From: Aciditerrimonas ferrireducens
GTDB taxonomy: Bacteria > Actinomycetota > Acidimicrobiia > Acidimicrobiales > UBA8190
DNA: 64,000 bases
Direction: 5' to 3'
NCBI RefSeq assembly: GCF_023130475.1
Contig: NZ_JAKHEX010000004.1
Coordinates: 1-64,000 of the forward strand
The position numbers were made by a program, and so were the translations under genes. The notes beneath the pieces were generated by a model. It made no database searches. It saw only the letters and a program-made list of their open reading frames with translations, and had not been told where the DNA came from. Positions 60,152-64,000 of the stretch are shown piece after piece (within the stretch, counting starts at the first letter, position 1; each line of letters begins with the position of its first letter).

Positions 60152-61033
60152 TTGGCTGCCCAGATCCCCCCCGCGCCGCTGCCCGCCCCTGGGGCTCCCC
60201 GCCGCCGCCCGACGAAGGCGGCCGAGCTGCTGGCCCGGCAGATCGAGGCCGAGATCGCCCAGCGGGGCTGGCCGGTGGGGGCGCTGCTCGGCACCGAGCC
60301 GGAGCTGCTGCGGCGCTACGGGGTGAGCCGGCCAGTGTTCCGGGAAGCCGTGCGGCTGCTCGAGCACCACATGGTGGCCGAGTCCCGGCGGGGCGCGGGC
60401 GGGGGCCTCCGGGTCACCGCCCCGGACGCCTCGGCGGTGGCCGACGCTGCGGCCATCTCGCTGGACTTCCGGGGGGTGCGGGTCAGCCAGCTCTTCGCCG
60501 CCCGGGCCCTCCTGGGCCGGCGGTGCGTGGAGCGGGTGGCCGAGCGGGCCGACCCGGCCGGTCGGGAGCGGCTCGCCGACCTGGCCAGGCAGCTAAGCGG
60601 CCTCGAGGGCGTGGCGCTCTTCGACCACGCCCACGACCTCGAAGGCCTGGTCGCCGACCTGACCGGCGATCCGGTGCTGGGCTTGTTCGTGGAGGTCCTC
60701 CTGCACCTGGCCGACCGGCACCTGCCCCTGGTCGAGCACCGGTCCCGCTACGTGGCCGACGTGGAGCGGATGCGGCGGGCCCAGCTGCGGATCCTGGAGG
60801 CCACCCGCAAGGGCCGGGTCGAAGAGGCCGCCGAACGGATGGACCGCTGGCTCCAGGCGGCAGCCAGCACCTATCGGCGCTGGCTGCGGGAGGGGGCGGT
60901 GCCCGCGCCCGGTACGGTCGCCGTGGACCCGGTCCGATCGCCGGCAGCGCCCAGTGGGGCCTCGCCGACTCCTCGTCGGGCCACCGGGTCCGGTGGGCAG
61001 CGGACGGGCCGGAGGAAGGAGACGGTGTCGTGA
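60152..61033 (+). CDS. GntR/FadR-family regulator
   Basis: 293 residues. The winged helix is LLGTEPELLRRYGVSRPVFR, EAVRLLEHHMV, ESRRGAGGGLRV; the C-terminal FCD-like helical domain contains LFDHAHDLEGLVADLTGDPV. TTG 60152 is favoured because TAGCAT (60139-60144) ends 7 nt upstream; ATG 60143, overlapping that box, is the alternative. Its stop overlaps the MFS start (GTGA), so it probably regulates its own operon. Confidence 0.88.
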   Translation: MAAQIPPAPLPAPGAPRRRPTKAAELLARQIEAEIAQRGWPVGALLGTEPELLRRYGVSRPVFREAVRLLEHHMVAESRRGAGGGLRVTAPDASAVADAAAISLDFRGVRVSQLFAARALLGRRCVERVAERADPAGRERLADLARQLSGLEGVALFDHAHDLEGLVADLTGDPVLGLFVEVLLHLADRHLPLVEHRSRYVADVERMRRAQLRILEATRKGRVEEAAERMDRWLQAAASTYRRWLREGAVPAPGTVAVDPVRSPAAPSGASPTPRRATGSGGQRTGRRKETVS

Positions 61034-62529
61034 GCCAGCAGACCACCGGCACGGGCGCCACCCGCGTGGGCCTGGCCCTGGCGGTCGTGATGACCGGCGT
61101 GCTGATCACCGCGGTCGACACGACCATCGTGGTCCTGGCCCTCCCGGAGATCGAGCGGGGCCTGCACGTGCCGTTGACCTCGGTCATCTGGGTGGTGATC
61201 GGCTACCTGCTGGTCATCACCCTCCTGGCCACCCAGGTGGGACGTCTCGGCGACATGTACGGCCGGGTCCGGATGTACGAGCTGGGCTTCGTCGTGTTCG
61301 TGGTGGGATCGGCCCTGTGCGCGGCGTCGTGGAACGAGGCGTCGATCGTGGGCTTCCGGATCCTCCAGGGCCTCGGCGGGGCTCTGGTGAGCGCCAACTC
61401 GGGCGCGGTCATCGCGGACCTGTTCCCGCCTGAGCGGCGTGGCCGGGCCTACGGCTTCAACGCCATCGGCTGGAGCGTGGGGGCCGTGCTCGGCATCGTG
61501 CTCGGGGGCCTGATCGTCACCTACATCTCCTGGCGGTGGATCTTCTGGATCAACGTCCCCATCGGGGCCGCCGCGGTCCTGCTCGCCCTACGGGTCCTCC
61601 ACGACCGGGGCGAACGACGCCGGCACCGGATCGACCTGGTGGGCATGGTGACCGGTGGGCTCGGCCTCTTCGGCGTGCTCTGGGCGGTCACGGAGCTGGC
61701 CACCCGGTCGCTTGACGCCACCCTGGTCGGCTACCTGGTGGGCGGGGTGGTCCTCCTCGGGGTCTTCGTCCTGGTGGAGCGGTCCCAACCCGAGCCGATG
61801 GTGCGGCTGTCCCTCTTCGCCGTGCCGGCCATCAGCCCCTCGCTGCTGGCCTCTCTCTTCCAGGGCCTGGCGAACTACGCGGTGCTGTTCCTGGTCATCA
61901 TGTACCTCCAAGGGCCCCGGCAGCTCTCCCCGCTCGACGCTTCGCTGCTCCTGGTCCCCGGCTACGTGGTCGGGGGGCTGGTAGCCCCGCTGGCCGGTCG
62001 GCTGGCCGACCGCTTCGACCCCGTGGTTCCTGCGGCGACCGGCCTGGCGGTCCAGGCGGTCGGCCTCGTGCTCTATGCCCAGTTGGGTCTGACCAGCGGC
62101 CTGTGGCTCGTGGTCCTGGCCAGTGTGGTGAATGGGGTCGGCGCGTCGAGCTTCTTCCCGGCGAACAACGCGACGGTCATGAAGGCCTCCCCGCCCCAGG
62201 TCTTCGGGATCTCCTCGGGGATGCTGCGGACCTTCGGCAACGTGGGGATGGTCTTCTCGTTCTCCTTGGCCATCCTCATCGCCGCCCACTCCATTCCCCG
62301 GGGCTTGGCCTTCGCCATCTTCGTGGGGACGGCGAAGCTCCACGGGCACCTGGCCTCGGCCTTCACGACCGGTCTGCACGCCGCCTTCTACGCCTCGGTC
62401 GGCTTCCTGGCCCTGGCCGCGCTGTGCTCGGCGCTGGCCATCGGCAAGGTGGGCCGTCGGCCCACCGCCCCGGTGGCCGAGGGCCCCGCCGAGGCCCTCG
62501 CTGGCGCCGCGGCCGCCAAGGAGCGCTGA
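61030..62529 (+). CDS. DHA2-family MFS transporter
   Basis: 499 residues, 14 hydrophobic segments. TAVDTTIVVLALPEIERGLH (motif D1), QVGRLGDMYGRVRMYELG (motif A) and the motif C-like SVGAVLGIVLGGLIVTYISW are present. Coupled to the GntR regulator by a GTGA overlap with AAGGAGA 9 nt upstream. Substrate unknown. Confidence 0.9.
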   Translation: MSQQTTGTGATRVGLALAVVMTGVLITAVDTTIVVLALPEIERGLHVPLTSVIWVVIGYLLVITLLATQVGRLGDMYGRVRMYELGFVVFVVGSALCAASWNEASIVGFRILQGLGGALVSANSGAVIADLFPPERRGRAYGFNAIGWSVGAVLGIVLGGLIVTYISWRWIFWINVPIGAAAVLLALRVLHDRGERRRHRIDLVGMVTGGLGLFGVLWAVTELATRSLDATLVGYLVGGVVLLGVFVLVERSQPEPMVRLSLFAVPAISPSLLASLFQGLANYAVLFLVIMYLQGPRQLSPLDASLLLVPGYVVGGLVAPLAGRLADRFDPVVPAATGLAVQAVGLVLYAQLGLTSGLWLVVLASVVNGVGASSFFPANNATVMKASPPQVFGISSGMLRTFGNVGMVFSFSLAILIAAHSIPRGLAFAIFVGTAKLHGHLASAFTTGLHAAFYASVGFLALAALCSALAIGKVGRRPTAPVAEGPAEALAGAAAAKER

Positions 62530-62564
62530 GGCGGCAGGCCCGGGGAAGTGCAGGACCAGGCTGG

Positions 62565-63068
62565 CTAGCCCGGTGACCCGCAGACCTCCGGGCCCTCCCA
62601 GACGGTGAGCCGGAGCGGACCCTCAAGCCAGGCGAGGTCGAGATCCACGACGAGCGCACGGCCCAGGTGGGCCTGTCCACGGGCCAGGCGACCGGGCACG
62701 CTGATCGTGCCGGTGGCCACGGTGGGGAGGGAGAGCTGCGTCGGGGCCGGCAAGAGGCCCTTCAGGTTGCCGCCGACGATGTTGACCAGCTCCCCGACGG
62801 CGTCGGCGAGGTCCTCGAACCCGACCTGGGGGACGGCGAAGACCGCCTGGGCGAGGGCCCGGGCGGCGGGTTCGGTCACCTGGAGGCTGACCAGGCCGTT
62901 CCACGCGCCGCTGATGGCCACGCTGGCCGTCAGAGCCGGACCCTTGGCCGGCTCGCTGGGGCCGACGCACCCCTCCCCCGCTGGCCGGTCGAGCTCGGGC
63001 GCCAGGGCAGCCAAGGCGGCCGCCAGATGCTCGGCCACCAGCTCCTCGGTGATCAGCTCGGCGCCCAC
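62565..63068 (-). CDS. CheX-like chemotaxis phosphatase domain protein
   Basis: 167 residues. The CheC/CheX/FliY motif appears as DLADAVGELVNIVGGNLKGL (E and N that act on phospho-CheY), preceded by ASVAISGAWNGLVSLQVTEP. Could dephosphorylate a response regulator. GTG 63068 has GGGGAGGCGAG upstream. 109 nt after cheR; no cheY or cheA in the window. Confidence 0.85.
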   Translation of the reverse strand: MGAELITEELVAEHLAAALAALAPELDRPAGEGCVGPSEPAKGPALTASVAISGAWNGLVSLQVTEPAARALAQAVFAVPQVGFEDLADAVGELVNIVGGNLKGLLPAPTQLSLPTVATGTISVPGRLARGQAHLGRALVVDLDLAWLEGPLRLTVWEGPEVCGSPG

Positions 63069-63177
63069 CTCGCCTCCCCATGTGCCTTTGTCGTCCTGTT
63101 GTCCTGACCAATGTCGGCTCCGACCCCAGAGCCCTTGAGCTGGGCGTCGGTCGGGGTCCCCGGCAGCACGAGCATCC

Positions 63178-64000
63178 TCAGCCGTCGACCCGTTCGTAGA
63201 AGGTGACGCCGCCGACCAGCCGGGGCCGCAGGCCGCTCGCGGCCCCGAGGAGCAGCTCGGCCGCGCCGAGGAGCAGCAGGCCCCCGGGGGCGAGCTGGGC
63301 GGCGGCCTTCGCCACCACCGCCTGCTGGACCTCGGGTGCGAGGTAGATGAGGACGTTGCGGAGCAGGACGAGGTCGAAGCGCGGCAGAGCTGGCCAAGGC
63401 CCAGCCAGGTTGAGAGGGAAGAAGCGGGTGATGGCCCGCAAGGCCGGGACGACCTCGAACCCCCCCTCCACCGGGCGGAAGTAGCGAGCCAGGAGCTCGG
63501 GCGGCAACCCCCGGGCCACCTCGGCCGCGCTGTAGCGACCGGCGGCAGCGCGCGCGACCAGGGCGGTGTGGAGGTCGGTGCCGACGAGCTCGACGGTGCC
63601 CTGCGGGAGGAGGAAGCGGGCCGGGTCGAGGAGCATGGCAATGCTGTAGAGCTCCTGACCGGTAGAGCACGCAGCGCTCCAGATCGCCAGACGGCCGGTC
63701 TGGGCACTGCGGCGGACCAGCTCGGGCAGGACGATGGTGCGGAGAGCCTCGAAGGGGGCGCCGTCTCGGAACCAGGAGGTCTCGTTCGTCGTGAGGGCCT
63801 CGACCACCCGCTGGGCCAGCCGCTCGTCGCGCCCGTGGGCCACGGCGGCGAGCAGCTCCCCGAGCGAGCCGGCTTCGAGCTCGGCCAACAGGCCGGCCAG
63901 GCGGCTGCGAACCAGGTAGGCCTTCTCAGCGGGCAGCTCGAGGCCAGCCCGGGACCGCAGGAGGAGCCGGAGCTGGGCGAGGTCCTGGTCGTCGGCGGCG
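63178..64000 (-). CDS. cheR: Chemotaxis-type methyltransferase CheR, 5' end beyond the window
   Basis: At least 273 residues. N-terminal helical domain (LAQLRLLLRSRAGLELPAEK, YLVRSRLAGLL), LTTNETSWFRD, the SAM-binding WSAACSTGQELYSIAMLL, and FDLVLLRNVLIYLAPEVQQA are characteristic of glutamate methyltransferases of receptors. The frame is open to the right edge, so a few N-terminal residues are missing; a TTG at 63888 is internal. Methylates chemoreceptors, or in actinobacteria without chemotaxis another sensor. Confidence 0.92.
   Translation of the reverse strand, partial: AADDQDLAQLRLLLRSRAGLELPAEKAYLVRSRLAGLLAELEAGSLGELLAAVAHGRDERLAQRVVEALTTNETSWFRDGAPFEALRTIVLPELVRRSAQTGRLAIWSAACSTGQELYSIAMLLDPARFLLPQGTVELVGTDLHTALVARAAAGRYSAAEVARGLPPELLARYFRPVEGGFEVVPALRAITRFFPLNLAGPWPALPRFDLVLLRNVLIYLAPEVQQAVVAKAAAQLAPGGLLLLGAAELLLGAASGLRPRLVGGVTFYERVDG

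Noticed and set aside
63069-63177. A small gene of about 40 codons between cheR and cheX
   Set aside because: An ATG-led open frame exists but has no clear ribosome site or recognisable sequence.

Overview
The window is a very GC-rich, densely packed bacterial chromosome segment. A complete Pup-proteasome locus (dop, pup, prcB, prcA, pafA, plus a damaged mpa/arc), the trmI, tatA/tatC and helY neighbourhood, a DUF4193-type acidic protein and an Rv1828/FtsR-type MerR regulator all point to Actinomycetota. I infer a deep-branching class such as Acidimicrobiia, but cannot prove it from sequence alone. No rRNA, tRNA, CRISPR array, insertion sequence or prophage was recognised. No gene-free gap exceeds 300 bases.

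Layout. 1-3479 (minus): operon FIST-domain protein, transketolase, transaldolase (transaldolase cut by the left edge). 3521-5685: thioesterase, three small (mostly membrane) proteins, TrmI. 5716-13028: ferredoxin and the Pup-proteasome locus. 13122-18835: signal peptidase I, TatA/B, TatC, a HelY-like helicase and a duplicated ThyX-like protein. 18951-25618: DUF4193-like protein, conserved hypothetical, GNAT, NUDIX, an arginine-rich hypothetical, a membrane diguanylate cyclase and a two-component system. 25633-33045: three MFS exporters, TetR, MenB, CtaG-like protein. 33939-38934: a small two-gene operon and a glycine cleavage cluster (gcvT, gcvPA, gcvPB). 38978-43721 (minus): NRAMP-related transporter, a soluble MgtE-N/CBS protein, MerR, zinc-ribbon protein, gamma carbonic anhydrase. 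43829-47726: beta-propeller lipoprotein, D,D-carboxypeptidase, small membrane protein, histidine phosphatase. 47904-56036: a seven-gene, translationally coupled, hydrogenase-4-like operon. 56046-57852: fluoride-resistance genes under a fluoride riboswitch. 57801-64000: DCC protein, reductase, HD protein, GntR regulator plus MFS exporter, CheX and CheR (CheR cut by the right edge).

Most notable. (1) The 47.9-56.0 kb operon encodes an energy-converting-hydrogenase-related (Ehr) complex. Its large subunit lacks the nickel ligands and its small subunit lacks all four proximal iron-sulfur ligands, yet a ferredoxin domain is kept and a DegV-family protein is appended. (2) mpa/arc carries an apparent 44-nt deletion that removes sensor-1 and arginine-finger residues and shifts the frame, although the rest of the proteasome locus is intact. 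(3) An NRAMP paralogue with a magnesium-transporter-like site lies beside a soluble protein made only of the MgtE cytosolic sensor domains. (4) About twenty genes share a TANNNT box 6-9 nt before the start codon, which indicates leaderless transcription. (5) A clear fluoride riboswitch precedes a crcB-DUF190-crcB operon.

Many genes are joined by 4-nt ATGA, GTGA or TTGA overlaps, so operon calls are firm even though no expression data exist. Functions rest on motif recognition from memory; no database search was run.
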